The notes under the pieces were generated by a model, which saw nothing but the letters and a program-made list of their open reading frames with translations, searched no databases and was not told the DNA's origin. The position numbers and the translations under genes are program-made. From Pirellulaceae bacterium (GTDB taxonomy: Bacteria; Planctomycetota; Planctomycetia; Pirellulales; Pirellulaceae), in assembly GCA_016784735.1 (NCBI GenBank), contig JADHUC010000007.1:17802-81801 (forward strand): 64,000 bases of DNA, in the 5' to 3' direction. This document shows, in pieces, positions 54,181 to 63,607 of this stretch (positions are counted from its first letter, which is position 1; each line of letters starts with the position of its first letter).

Positions 54181-55800
54181 CTACCTGATGCTGCATTGCA
54201 CAGCGACAGCATCTTCCCTGTCCTGGAGAATAAGGGCCAACTCCAGGAACATGAGCATCAGCGAATCGCCGTAGCTGATGGAAGCATAGTAGGGGTAGTC
54301 GTCGCGACGATCGCTGGCAAAGGGGAACGCGACGCCCGGTTCAAATAGGCGCTCCCTCGCGTGCTCGGCCAGACGCCGAGAAGCGACGATATACTTGTCG
54401 TCGCGCGACAGCCGCCAAGCGGCGTGCAGCAGCGCCATCACCGGCGCTAGGGTCTTCGGGGTGAGTGTGCCGGCAAGTGGCTTGGGTTGGGAACCGACGT
54501 ACCGGCCCGCCGTCGCCAGAACGAGTGTTTGGTATTCGTCGCGTTGAATCTGCCGGTAGCGATAGTAACACAGCAGCGCATGCCTCGCGTCTGTGTACGA
54601 GCCCGCTCCATACACCGACGCCCACAATCCACCGTAGGGCGAATAGCGCTGGTTGATGAACTCCATCGAGTAGCCAGGCCGCGCCTTGGCCATCGCCCGA
54701 TTCGTGACTTCGCCTGTATGCGCGTCGGCGATCTTCGGAAAACCCTTGCCGCCGGGCGAGAGATCCGTTTTCAGTTTCAGGATCGCATCGTCGACCGACC
54801 GGATGAAAGTCTTCAAGCGGCTGGCCAGTGGTTCGGGCAGTTTCTTCGCGGCTTCCCAGCCGTCAACCGTAAACGCCAGGTTGTGCAACACGAACACCAC
54901 GTCGGGCGACCGGCCCTCGAACGGCAGCAAGCCCGTGTCGGGATTCTGGCGACGCTGCCATGCATCCAGGAATTTCTCCACGGCGATCAGCAACTCCGGG
55001 TCCTTGGTTGATCGATAGACGGAAGCCCACGTGTCCAGATAGAAACCGGCCTGCCGGGCAAACTCGTAGCCGCGTCCGGGGCCATGCTTCGAGTAGCGAG
55101 CGTGGCGAGAGTAATCACATGTCCGGTGGTCGTAGATTTGGTGTTCCCACAGCCCGACTGCGAATCGGCGTGCCGCGTCCGGGGCCACTTCGCACGTTGT
55201 CTTCCAGTGAAGCCACGGTCCGTAGAACTCGTGAATATCGGACACTTGCAGCTGGCCGTCGCGCATGTTACCGACGGTGACTTTGTCTTCGATAAGATCC
55301 CATGCGAGATGTTCGCCCCAAGCCATCAGACCGGTGGCCGGGCTTTGTGTGTTCTTGAAGAACCAGCCGATCGATTCACGGGCGGCGTTTCGATATTGTG
55401 GATCGTCGGTCAGAACCGTGAGGGCCTCCAGCAATTGATACAAGTCGATGTGGTACATCGGGTTCGCGCTGGTGCTATAGTCTTCGGCACGAAAGAAACT
55501 CGAATACATCTTTCGCGTCGGCTCGGATGTGCTCGATGGCATCTTCATCGTCCGCAGATCCAACGTGGAAACGAAAACCGGCGAGTGCTGATCGCCATAC
55601 CGATCCCTTCCCAACTGGATCATCCCGTCGGCGTATGCTTTCGCCATCTGGAGGTACCTGGCAGCATCGTCTTGAGCGAAACATCGGCCATGGCCGATCA
55701 TTCCGCCGCCCACGACGACCAATAACGCCACGACTAGCCGTGCCGTTCCCTTGGCCACGGAAATCATCTTTGCGATTTCGCTGGGACGTAGGCTTGTCAT
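54181..55800 (-). CDS. Secreted alpha/alpha-toroid-like protein, unknown activity
   Basis: A protein of 539 residues. I chose ATG 55800 (GGAG about 8 bases upstream), which gives a signal peptide (ARLVVALLVVVGGGMIGHGR). The longer frame upstream has Cys/Arg-rich, non-coding-like sequence. The mature part is helical, with repeated hydrophobic helices and short loops (MYHIDLYQLLEALTVLTDDP, FYLDTWASVYRSTKDPELLI, VMALLHAAWRLSRDDKYI) as in six- or seven-hairpin glycosidase and epimerase folds. I cannot assign a family. It stands alone between unrelated genes. Confidence 0.65.
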   Translation of the reverse strand: MTSLRPSEIAKMISVAKGTARLVVALLVVVGGGMIGHGRCFAQDDAARYLQMAKAYADGMIQLGRDRYGDQHSPVFVSTLDLRTMKMPSSTSEPTRKMYSSFFRAEDYSTSANPMYHIDLYQLLEALTVLTDDPQYRNAARESIGWFFKNTQSPATGLMAWGEHLAWDLIEDKVTVGNMRDGQLQVSDIHEFYGPWLHWKTTCEVAPDAARRFAVGLWEHQIYDHRTCDYSRHARYSKHGPGRGYEFARQAGFYLDTWASVYRSTKDPELLIAVEKFLDAWQRRQNPDTGLLPFEGRSPDVVFVLHNLAFTVDGWEAAKKLPEPLASRLKTFIRSVDDAILKLKTDLSPGGKGFPKIADAHTGEVTNRAMAKARPGYSMEFINQRYSPYGGLWASVYGAGSYTDARHALLCYYRYRQIQRDEYQTLVLATAGRYVGSQPKPLAGTLTPKTLAPVMALLHAAWRLSRDDKYIVASRRLAEHARERLFEPGVAFPFASDRRDDYPYYASISYGDSLMLMFLELALILQDREDAVAVQCSIR

Positions 55801-56111
55801 GGCATTTCTCCGCCTTGCCGTTGCAGAGCGTCTTCTCTTCGACCCACAATGGCCGCATTGAAGAAGCTGGCCACACATTTGAATCGCAGTGACCCGTCCA
55901 TGCAATGGATCCTCCGTCAAATGACGGGCATGAGAAGCTCTCTGCCGCACGCCCTGGCAGCTCGTGGCACACAACGGGAAGAACATCCGTCGCCGCCGTG
56001 AACGGAGCGGACGACGTTGAATAGCGATTGATTCTATTACGCGAGCGATCGCTGCAAAAGAGCGAAGGCGATCCCGAAGGGACTCTGCGGATCGTTCTGT
56101 GTTGTGCGGCG
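55801..56111. other. Intergenic stretch, nothing recognised
   Basis: About 310 bases upstream of the toroid-like gene. The start of that gene's transcript should lie here, but I see no clear promoter boxes. The 5' extension of its open frame into this region looks non-coding. Confidence 0.4.
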
Positions 56112-56360
56112 TTAGTTCTCTGCCATCTCATCGAGGCGATTAACGACAATGGGCAGTTGGCTTTCACAGCGATCTATCCAGCCATCAACGCTATCGAAAC
56201 CAGACACGATCACGTTAAAGAGATCATCAAGGATCGCCATCTTTGATGGAGTACAATACTGGCGAAGCTCGTCGTAGCTGACTTCACGGTAGCTCATTAC
56301 GAGGTGCCACCAGAATCGCATGAGGTAGCGGCATTCCTCTTGGTTGTGGTCGTCAGCCAA
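56112..56360 (-). CDS. Small hypothetical protein
   Basis: An 82-codon frame, possibly from TTG 56360, with a credible protein composition (CRYLMRFWWHLVMSYREVSY, DSVDGWIDRCESQLPIVVNR). In-frame coding-like sequence continues upstream for 12 codons to a TAA, and a further short frame (MCCAIELVIDFDNKLCWFRD) ends at that same TAA. It may be one small gene broken by a stop, or two tiny genes. No family recognised. Confidence 0.35.
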   Translation of the reverse strand: MADDHNQEECRYLMRFWWHLVMSYREVSYDELRQYCTPSKMAILDDLFNVIVSGFDSVDGWIDRCESQLPIVVNRLDEMAEN

Positions 56361-56695
56361 TCGGTCGAGGACAATAGCGCGGACTCGTTCTCGCTGTTAG
56401 TCGTCTCGGAACCAGCACAGTTTGTTGTCGAAATCAATCACCAGCTCGATCGCACAACACATATTTTGTCTGACATCCGTGTCACAAAAACACGTGAGCT
56501 TTCCCAGTTTGAACCCGATGTTAGTACTTTCTGTGGGTCGGAGCAAGCCTTCAGCCGCTTTCGCAGATCCACGCCTTCAGATCGAGACGTGGGTGCATCG
56601 TTACCTGCGTCGACAGCGCACGCCGATAGATGGGGGAGAGATACCGTAGAGGGCCAACTGGCTCAGGTGACCCTAATAGTTGCAAACGATTTATT
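56361..56695. other. Intergenic stretch, nothing supported
   Basis: About 335 bases between the small hypothetical gene and the long-loop palindrome. A rightward open frame crosses it but lacks a start signal and ends inside the repeat, so I do not call it. Confidence 0.4.
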
Positions 56696-56840
56696 GTGGC
56701 GTAAGCTTCCAGCTTGCGTTGGCCGTGTGAATTGGCGTTTCCCCATCAATTGCTTAACCTCACAAAACGTGAAGTTTGACGACTGGTCGGTCGGGCGCTG
56801 ATGGCACCGCGTTTTCCGGCAAGCTGGAAGCTTACCCCAC
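56696..56840. repeat. AAGCTTCCAGCTTGC palindromic repeat, copy B (long loop)
   Basis: Arms of 22 bp (56696-56717 and 56819-56840) with one mismatch, enclosing about 100 bases. The arms are nearly the same as in the copy at 45811-45874, where the loop is only 16 bases. The extra loop sequence may be cargo or an insertion. Confidence 0.8.
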
Positions 56841-56979
56841 GGACTTTTATGCAACGCTGGGGTTGAGTCAGTTGATCAGCGCCAGGAACCGGCGGCAGAT
56901 GGGCCGCTGCAGCGTTTCGTAGAACTCCGGCGATTCGATGCGCTGCCGTTCTTTCGGACATGAACCGCCGAGGTGCTCG

Positions 56980-57813
56980 CTACCAGACGCGTCTTGAAAC
57001 GCGGGGCGATTTCTTCTTGGTCACCATGCACCTGGTTTCGCCGCAGCCGTACGTAGAGCATGCGCCGTAGTACTGCCAACACTCACGATGGTGCGGCGTC
57101 TTGCAGCGACAGCATACGGCCGTGGCGCCGGTGACCGGTTGGCCACAGATCCGGCAAATCGCCTCGTCCAGGGAAAAGACGACTTCCTGCTGGTCCAGAA
57201 ACGTGATGCCGTCCGAGCGAGTAAGCAAGGCCTGCTCGTGCAGTCGCAGCGTCAAATCGGTGACTGCCTGCAATTCTTCGTATTCGTCGATTGGGCGCTC
57301 TTTCCTCACAACAAAGTGGCCACCTACCAACGACAGATAGATGTCGTTGGTTCTGCCTGCCGTTCGAAGTTCTTGGATGGCATGCCTTACGTCGTAGTTC
57401 AGAAAGCCACGCACCGCGTCTGGATCGCTACCGCTGATGGCGTATTGGCAGTCGAAGTCAGTCCAGCCGGTTTCGATGTCGACCATTCCCAAGAACCTGC
57501 GTAGCTTCGCAAGAATCCCCAGTGGGTACACTTCCAGGCGAAACTCCCTGTCCGGCCAACAGGAATGGATTTGCGTGTAGTGGGTTGGCTTGCGCGCGCC
57601 AATGGAATAGGTATGCACCAGCACAGATGTGTCGGCATGAGCGAACCTGACCGACGGGAACCCGTGCAGGCTACCCGGTTTGTAACTGCCGTCGTATCGC
57701 GTGGCTAATTCTTCCCACACTGGGCCGCGCCGCCTGAATTGTGCCGATGAAAGAAACAAAGGCAACGAGAACCTACACCGAGATGCAAAGAAGAGAAGTT
57801 CCGAGGTTTCCAT
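56980..57813 (-). CDS. Prokaryotic RING-finger-like protein
   Basis: A 277-residue frame. The N-terminal ~220 residues are alpha/beta and contain no membrane segment (TQIHSCWPDREFRLEVYPLG, YDVRHAIQELRTAGRTNDIY). The C-terminal part has a cross-brace-like Cys/His set: ICRICGQPV…AVCCRCKTPHHRECWQYYGACSTYGC. It begins C-x2-C, then CC-x2-C, HH and further Cys, as in planctomycete RING-finger-family domains. Such domains are linked by comparative genomics to ubiquitin-like or membrane-associated systems, but no partner genes are visible here. The start codon is uncertain. Confidence 0.6.
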   Translation of the reverse strand: METSELLFFASRCRFSLPLFLSSAQFRRRGPVWEELATRYDGSYKPGSLHGFPSVRFAHADTSVLVHTYSIGARKPTHYTQIHSCWPDREFRLEVYPLGILAKLRRFLGMVDIETGWTDFDCQYAISGSDPDAVRGFLNYDVRHAIQELRTAGRTNDIYLSLVGGHFVVRKERPIDEYEELQAVTDLTLRLHEQALLTRSDGITFLDQQEVVFSLDEAICRICGQPVTGATAVCCRCKTPHHRECWQYYGACSTYGCGETRCMVTKKKSPRVSRRVW

Positions 57814-57997
57814 CGCCGGAAGCCGCCGGTTGATAACGATATCTTACCATGCGGACAGGCGACTTACAGGCGGGGAGACGCGTCGGCGCTTCGTCGACTT
57901 CCGCCGCGGTTGACAGCGGAAGACACACTACTACGATGGCGATTGTTGCGAGTTCGGATCGGTTTCAAACGCAACTCGAATGGAAGGATACTACGCC

Positions 57998-59551
57998 ATG
58001 TGTCGATTCCTGCTTGTCTGGCTAGTTGTTCTTGTGTCGGTCGCGACTGTCGCGGCCCAGGAACTCGTTAAGTCGGCCGAATACGTGGCCTCTCTCCGGC
58101 CGCCGGTTTTCGCTAAGAATCACACGCTGCCACCGCTTACGCGTTATGGTTGGACCTTGTCGTACGAGGCTAGGGTGGAATTTGCACGCAACTGGGGCTA
58201 CGCACTCGAATTCGGTGGCTATGTGACCGAGAAGTCGGTCGAAAAACTTGACGATCCGGAGAGCATTGAGAGTCGGCTCGCGCAGTTGGCACACGACGAC
58301 CCCAAGACGTTCAAACTGTCGGTAATCTGTTCACGCCGTTTGCCCTTCGAGGAGGCACCGACCGAAGCCTGGACGCGCGACTCGGGCGGCAAGCTGCTGG
58401 ACGCCAAGGCCCAGTCGTTGGACGGTACTAAATGGCAGAAGGGCATGCGCCTGGCGTGGAGCCCCGAGACGCCCGACGCGGTGTGGAAGATGGCCGGCAA
58501 GTTCCGCGCCGACCCGATTCGTGCCGTGCGTAGGAAATGCCCGATCGCGATTGTCTTGAACGGAGGCGAGTACGGTTTGGGTGTGTTGGGCTTTGCTCAG
58601 AAGGCATGGGAGCAAGACCCGACGATCGTCAAGGCCAAGGGCGATCAGCCCTGGTACGATTACATCTCGGCCCAGAAGGCGCGGGCGGAGAAGATCATCG
58701 CCAACGAGGTCAAGATGGTTGTGCCGGACCGCCAACTGTACATCTACTACACCACAACCGGCGGCACGCATCGCAATCGACACGACGACTGGGCGCGGTG
58801 GATGTACGGGTACCAGTGGATGAAACCCGTCTCGGACCTGGCCAGCAGCCAGCATTATTACATGCACTTCAACTCCGGCTGGACGGGCAAGGACAATATG
58901 CTGACCCAGGCGCTGAACGCGAAAGGCTTCGAGATCGAAAACGGCAGCCCACACTGCTATGACTGGCTGTGCGCCGGCTGGCCACGCGAGAAGGGCCTGG
59001 GCTCTGACCGAGTGCTGGAAGACAATGGCCTTGGTGATCTGACTCGCTACACGGGTTTTCTCAAGTGCCTTTACGTGGGCGGATTGGTTGGCGGAAACGC
59101 AGGCTACTACGCCTATCCCACGGGCGGTTTCGACAAGCCCTTCGGCAAGAACGATCCGCCGCACTGGATCGAACAGATGGTCGCCTTTTCTCGCGTGCAG
59201 GCCTTCTTCTCGCACCTGGAAGACTACATCCGCGACGGCGAGTTGCTGCCCGGGCCCGATCGGCACATCTGGTCGAAGGAACAGCCCGCCTACGAGTTTC
59301 CAACGGGCGACGCCGACGTTCGCGTGCTAGTACGCAAGCGAAAGGACCGGGCGGCCTGGTTGGTCGCGGCATGGGCGGCTGGCGGAGAAACGCGGGATGT
59401 GAAAGTGACGATACCCGTGGCCGGCCAGGTCACCTTGAAGGCGCGGCCCGGCGGCAGCGTCTACGTGGTTCGCGAGTCGGGCGGCAAGATGATGGCACAA
59501 CTCATGGACCTGGACGCCATGCACCCGTCGCTTTCGCTGCCGACGTCGTGA
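57998..59551 (+). CDS. Secreted protein of unknown, possibly glycosidase-like, function
   Basis: A protein of 517 residues from ATG 57998 (GAAGGAT 8-10 bases upstream). An earlier in-frame ATG at 57980 overlaps that site. A signal peptide (FLLVWLVVLVSVATVAAQ) is followed by a TIM-barrel-like mature part (LTRYGWTLSYEARVEFARNW, AIVLNGGEYGLGVLGF, TGGTHRNRHDDWARWMYGY) and a C-terminal small beta domain (TIPVAGQVTLKARPGGSVYV) as found behind many glycosidase barrels. Conserved acidic residues in NGGEYG and HRNRHDDW could be catalytic. The family is not recognised. Confidence 0.65.
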   Translation: MCRFLLVWLVVLVSVATVAAQELVKSAEYVASLRPPVFAKNHTLPPLTRYGWTLSYEARVEFARNWGYALEFGGYVTEKSVEKLDDPESIESRLAQLAHDDPKTFKLSVICSRRLPFEEAPTEAWTRDSGGKLLDAKAQSLDGTKWQKGMRLAWSPETPDAVWKMAGKFRADPIRAVRRKCPIAIVLNGGEYGLGVLGFAQKAWEQDPTIVKAKGDQPWYDYISAQKARAEKIIANEVKMVVPDRQLYIYYTTTGGTHRNRHDDWARWMYGYQWMKPVSDLASSQHYYMHFNSGWTGKDNMLTQALNAKGFEIENGSPHCYDWLCAGWPREKGLGSDRVLEDNGLGDLTRYTGFLKCLYVGGLVGGNAGYYAYPTGGFDKPFGKNDPPHWIEQMVAFSRVQAFFSHLEDYIRDGELLPGPDRHIWSKEQPAYEFPTGDADVRVLVRKRKDRAAWLVAAWAAGGETRDVKVTIPVAGQVTLKARPGGSVYVVRESGGKMMAQLMDLDAMHPSLSLPTS

Positions 59552-59612
59552 GGGGAAGAACTTTGTGCGATGCGCCGTATTCGCCGAGCATTGCGATGTG
59601 GTCAAGTCGCAG

Positions 59613-60500
59613 TTACTGGCCTTTGTCCAACAGCCCTCGATTCCGCAGCCATTTTTCGCATTGCTGGGGCCAGCGGGAACACGGGGCGTCGGATGGCCGT
59701 AGGCCGAATCCATGGCCACCACTGGTGAAGATGTGCAATTCCGCGGGAACATCGGCCTGTTTCAGTGCCAGGTACATCCTGACGCTGTTCTCCGAGCTGA
59801 TGCGGTCGTCGCCCGCGTGTACGAAGAACGTGGGCGGCGTTTGTTGGGTCACTCGGATCTCGGGAGCCAACTTCTCGCCCTCGATCAAATAGGCCGGATA
59901 CACGAGCACCGTGAAATCGGGACGACAACTAATCTGATCGGTTTCGTCGATCGCATCGTATCCGCGTTTGTCGAAGTTCGTCGAAGCCGTGGCCGACAGG
60001 TGACCGCCCGCCGAAAAGCCGAGTATTCCAATCCGGGACGGGGCAATCCGCCACTGGTCCGCGTGCTTTCGCACAAGGCTCATTGCCCGCTGTGCGTCCT
60101 GCAGAGGGGCTTGATGTTTTGGGAGGTCCTTGCGTCGCGGTACGCGGTACTTGAGGACAATGCCCGTTACGCCGATCGAGTTCAGCCATTCGGCAACCTC
60201 TGTCCCTTCCAAGTCCATCGCCAATATGTGGTAGCCTCCGCCGGGACAGATCAGGACCGCAGTGCCGGTATCCTTCTGCGGGTCCGGTTTGTATACGGTG
60301 ATCGTCGGCTTCGTCACGTTCGTCAGCCGGTCGACGGGCTTCTCGGCCCTGGGCGGCAACAGCTTCTCTTCGTCGATGTCCCCTTTTTCGCCTGGCACTT
60401 CGCTCGGCCAGACGTCCAGCACGACCGGCTTGTCAGCCGCAGCGGCAAATGAACAAACAAACGTAGCCAAGACGACAAGACTAAGGTCTCTGCATTTCAT
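59613..60500 (-). CDS. Secreted alpha/beta-hydrolase (BD-FAE/acetyl-esterase-like)
   Basis: A 295-residue protein with signal peptide residues 1-21 (LVVLATFVCSFAAAADK). The oxyanion-hole motif is GGGYHILAMD, the nucleophile elbow GILGFSAGGHLS contains the catalytic Ser, and the Asp and His of the triad are in FFVHAGDDRISS and FTSGGHGFGLRP. This layout matches planctomycete xylan/feruloyl or acetyl esterase-like enzymes that remove acyl groups from polysaccharides. It converges with the unknown secreted gene before it. Fits the glycan-degrading theme of the region. Confidence 0.88.
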   Translation of the reverse strand: MKCRDLSLVVLATFVCSFAAAADKPVVLDVWPSEVPGEKGDIDEEKLLPPRAEKPVDRLTNVTKPTITVYKPDPQKDTGTAVLICPGGGYHILAMDLEGTEVAEWLNSIGVTGIVLKYRVPRRKDLPKHQAPLQDAQRAMSLVRKHADQWRIAPSRIGILGFSAGGHLSATASTNFDKRGYDAIDETDQISCRPDFTVLVYPAYLIEGEKLAPEIRVTQQTPPTFFVHAGDDRISSENSVRMYLALKQADVPAELHIFTSGGHGFGLRPSDAPCSRWPQQCEKWLRNRGLLDKGQ

Positions 60501-60575
60501 GGTTTCACCAGTATGTACGAGCCGGGGGATGAATTACGTTTCCGGGTCACAACGTATCGAAACCTGAAGAGCGGA

Positions 60576-61103
60576 TCAAGTCACAAGTCCGTACAGCCTT
60601 GCGTCAATGTAACGTCCATCTTTCTTGAAGTGCTTCCTCAGTCGGCCTTCCAGTTCGAAGCCACACTTCTCCAGGACGCGTGCGGAAGCGATGTTGAAAT
60701 CGAAAACGTGGGCGATGATTTTCACCAAGCCGAATTCCGTGACGCCGTGCTCGCAGACCCTCTGTACCGTGGCCGTCATGATCCCGCGGCCCCAATACGG
60801 CTTGGCCAGCCAGTAGGCAATCTCCGCTCGGTGCGTCTTGCCGATCCGCAGCCCGTCGAAGCCGTACCCGCCAATCAACTCGCCCTCGGAATCGCGTATG
60901 GCCCACTGGATCGGCTGGCCTTCCCGCTTGGTGCTTCGGGCGACGATGCCGAGCCAATTGTCAGCGTCCGCCTCGGCATATGGGTGCGGAATGCGCAGGG
61001 TACGGTCGTAGATATCTCGCTCGTTCAGGTGCTCGACGAGGCGAGCCTTGTCCGTCGAGCGGAACTCCGATAGGGCCATAGGATTGTCGATTGGGAGATT
61101 CAT
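60576..61103 (-). CDS. GNAT-family N-acetyltransferase (RimJ/RimL-like)
   Basis: A 175-residue protein covering one GNAT domain. The acetyl-CoA-binding motif A block is YWLAKPYWGRGIMTATVQRV, followed by IIAHVFDFNIASARVLEKCG, typical of the RimJ/RimL-type group that acetylates protein N-termini or small amines. The length is normal. Substrate unknown. It is 28 bases upstream of the receiver-domain gene's stop on the same strand, so the two may be co-transcribed. Confidence 0.88.
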   Translation of the reverse strand: MNLPIDNPMALSEFRSTDKARLVEHLNERDIYDRTLRIPHPYAEADADNWLGIVARSTKREGQPIQWAIRDSEGELIGGYGFDGLRIGKTHRAEIAYWLAKPYWGRGIMTATVQRVCEHGVTEFGLVKIIAHVFDFNIASARVLEKCGFELEGRLRKHFKKDGRYIDARLYGLVT

Positions 61104-61131
61104 GATTGTGTGACGGAGACGCCGAATTTGG

Positions 61132-61536
61132 CTAGGCTGCCGTCCTACGCACGACTTTCTTGAGCGTTCTCGTCAGCGGCTCGGCTTCCAGCGGCTTCGG
61201 CAGGTACGCATCCATGCCTGCATTCAGACAGTCCTCATGACTGCCAATCGTGGTGACACCGACAATCGGAATTCGGCCGCCCATTTCTGCTTCACCAGCA
61301 CGAATCATGCGTGCGGCCGACAAGCCGTCGAGTTCCGGCATCTCGACATCCGTGAGCAACACGTCAAACATGCCGCGCCGCAGGGCCCTGACAGCCTCTT
61401 TGCCATTGCCTACAACCGTAACGGCGTGGCCCAGACCTTCCAGCAGCCGGACGGCAAGTGTCTGGTGGACGATGCTGTCCTCCGCCACCAGGATCGAGAG
61501 ACCGGCATTGGCTTTTTGCGTATCGCGTGAATTCAT
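61132..61536 (-). CDS. Stand-alone response-regulator receiver domain
   Basis: A 134-residue protein consisting of one CheY-like receiver domain and no output domain. The acidic pair sits in ILVAEDSIVHQ (residues 19-20). The phospho-acceptor Asp63 is in LLTDVEMPELDG, Thr95 in IVGVTTIG and Lys114 in YLPKPLEA. The sequence type (VAEDSIVHQTLAVRLLEGLG) is like receivers of hybrid histidine kinases. No kinase gene lies nearby. The partner and output are unknown. Confidence 0.9.
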   Translation of the reverse strand: MNSRDTQKANAGLSILVAEDSIVHQTLAVRLLEGLGHAVTVVGNGKEAVRALRRGMFDVLLTDVEMPELDGLSAARMIRAGEAEMGGRIPIVGVTTIGSHEDCLNAGMDAYLPKPLEAEPLTRTLKKVVRRTAA

Positions 61537-61685
61537 CTGATGTCTGTTGGTAGCGGCCGCGAGCTAACGGGCAGGGTCACATCGGAGGGTCAGTAGCAGG
61601 GCGAGGCGTACTCTACACAAGACGGCGGTTTGGCTCAACAGGGATTGCCGTAACCTCACGCACGCGGGCTTTGGTGGAAGGCTCC

Positions 61686-61814
61686 GTGGAAACCGTGACG
61701 GACGATCAGGCCCAAGCCATCGCTGACGAATCCCCCTGTCCCACTTGCGGCAAGCTGTGCCAGCAGCAACGAAAGCCCCGGTACTACCCTTCTTTCCCCA
61801 ACGCCTGCGTGTAG
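61686..61814 (+). pseudogene. Possible transposase N-terminal relic (zinc ribbon)
   Basis: A short frame reads ETVTDDQAQAIADESPCPTC followed by GKLCQQQRKPR and a stop. A CPTCGKLC zinc-ribbon near the start resembles the N-terminal zinc region of ISKra4-type transposases. The rest is missing, and the end overlaps the glycosyltransferase gene on the other strand. Very short; could be chance. Confidence 0.25.
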
Positions 61815-62914
61815 TGTGTCACCAGTTTTGACGACGCAAGACTGGCGTCAAAGGCGACTTCCGCTCGTTGCCGTGCCAGTTTGCCCATGTGCTCTCGCCG
61901 CTGGCCGTCTTCGAGAAGACGGATAATCGTTGCGCCCAGCGTCTGGGGGTCGTCGACCGGTATCAACTCTGCCGTCGCCGAGCCCTCCGGAAAGATCTCT
62001 CCTGTCCCGCCAACGTCGGTTGCCACGATCGGTATTCCCGACGCCGAGGCTTCGAGCAAGACCCGTCCCAGCGGCTCCTGGCGGGCTGCATGCGCTAGTA
62101 TCGTCAACTCGTTCAGCAGACGCGGTACATCCCGGCGCAGGCCCAGGAAATGAAACCGGCCGCGAAGTGGATTGGTCGCCGCAGTGCGGTGCAGATTCAG
62201 CTCGTAGTCCACGGCTTCTTGTTTTTGGGAGTAGCGTTTGCCTACCACCACAAAATGGACTTCTGGGTCCGCTGCAGCTACGTGTCGCGCGGCCTCGGCC
62301 AAGGCATCCAAGCCTTTGCGCATGCCGATCTGCCCGATTGAGCCAACCAGGCGCACATGAGGCGGAAGCCCTAACTCTCGATGAAGATAGCCGGTGAGCG
62401 GACGGGGGCGGAAACGATGTAGGTCGACGCCGTTGAAGAGGACGTGGGTCCTCGCGGCATCCAATCCTGCTGAGACGAAGCACTGCCGAGTCGCCTGCGA
62501 AACGGCCAGCAATCGACTGTGCCGGTTCAGGTCGGCAATCACGGCCGCGTTCACTTTGATAATGTCGCGCAAATGACCGATGCTGGGTACGCGGCATTCC
62601 GCGGCGACCGGGCCGATCAGGCGGCTGATCGACAAGCTGTTCGCATGCACAAGGTCCGCCCGAGCTTCAGCAATGGCCGCACTTGCTCGGCGTCGGCATT
62701 CATCCAGACTGAGTCGAGTACCGCTTTCGTCGTGCAAGACAAGCGGCACCAACGTGACGTCGAGATCCGCCAATGCTTCCGCCAGAGGGCCGATTGGCGG
62801 TGCGGCCACGCAAAGGTCGAAATCTGCCGATCGGACGCCGCCAATCACGGACAGCAAAGAACGCTCGCCGCCATTCAGCGAAGCGTATTCGCAGACAATC
62901 AGCACTCTCGGCAT
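61784..62914 (-). CDS. GT4-family glycosyltransferase
   Basis: A 376-residue cytoplasmic GT-B-fold glycosyltransferase. The N-terminal domain begins PRVLIVCEYASLNGGERSLL. The C-terminal donor-binding domain shows VGSIGQIGMRKGLDALAEAA and the family 4 motif EPLGRVLLEASASGIPIVAT (EX7E block), then DVGGTGEIFPEGSATAELI. It transfers a sugar from a nucleotide-sugar to an acceptor, probably in exopolysaccharide or glycoconjugate synthesis. No other biosynthesis gene is next to it. Confidence 0.88.
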   Translation of the reverse strand: MPRVLIVCEYASLNGGERSLLSVIGGVRSADFDLCVAAPPIGPLAEALADLDVTLVPLVLHDESGTRLSLDECRRRASAAIAEARADLVHANSLSISRLIGPVAAECRVPSIGHLRDIIKVNAAVIADLNRHSRLLAVSQATRQCFVSAGLDAARTHVLFNGVDLHRFRPRPLTGYLHRELGLPPHVRLVGSIGQIGMRKGLDALAEAARHVAAADPEVHFVVVGKRYSQKQEAVDYELNLHRTAATNPLRGRFHFLGLRRDVPRLLNELTILAHAARQEPLGRVLLEASASGIPIVATDVGGTGEIFPEGSATAELIPVDDPQTLGATIIRLLEDGQRREHMGKLARQRAEVAFDASLASSKLVTHYTQALGKEG

Positions 62915-63607
62915 GGCAATGTCCTATATCAGTTGTCGCGCCGCTTGATGGCGGCCCGCGCAACAAAGCAGGTTGGGATTCCGTCCCGACCCGCTCGGGC
63001 TTCTCGGCGGCGCGGTCCGCGGAGTCCAAAACGGTTCCGCAACACTGCCTGGTGCCGGAGACGTTTGGGTGGGGATCGAATCGCGCCAAGGAGCATGGCA
63101 GTCGGTATCCAGGGGTTGCGGCGGTGCGCATCGCGGCACCGAAAGGATTTCTGTTGTGGAGACTGAGGCGGACATTGCTGAATTGTAGAATGTGCCCAAG
63201 ACCGTGGTCAAATTACCGCGACGGGCGTATCATGAAGACAGCATCATGAGGCGGCAGCAATGCTCTTGTCTGTTCCGTAGATTCTTCGGGGAGCGGCCAT
63301 GCGAATCAGCAGCGAGACGCACTACAGAGAAGACGAGGAGCCGTTGTACTAACTGGGCCTGTGCACTTTTCGTCCGAGAAGGGGCTCGGAAGCCGTTTGT
63401 TGACCAGGAACCGTAATAACTGCGACTGGGATCCATGCTCTGGAGGAACCTCCCATTATCCGAAAATCAATGTCCAAATCGCTGGGCGGCAGATTACGCG
63501 GGCTGTTGTCAGGCGAATCATATTCACGGCACCGAACAACATAGAAATTGCCTGGATGCACTAACCGTGCTGGGGTAGTCGGCTGGTGCGATAGGAAAGG
63601 CACTCAC
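62915..63607. other. Intergenic stretch, nothing supported
   Basis: About 690 bases between the glycosyltransferase start and the gene at the right edge. Open frames on both strands lack ribosome-binding sites, recognisable motifs and normal composition. I see no palindrome longer than a few bases. Confidence 0.45.
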
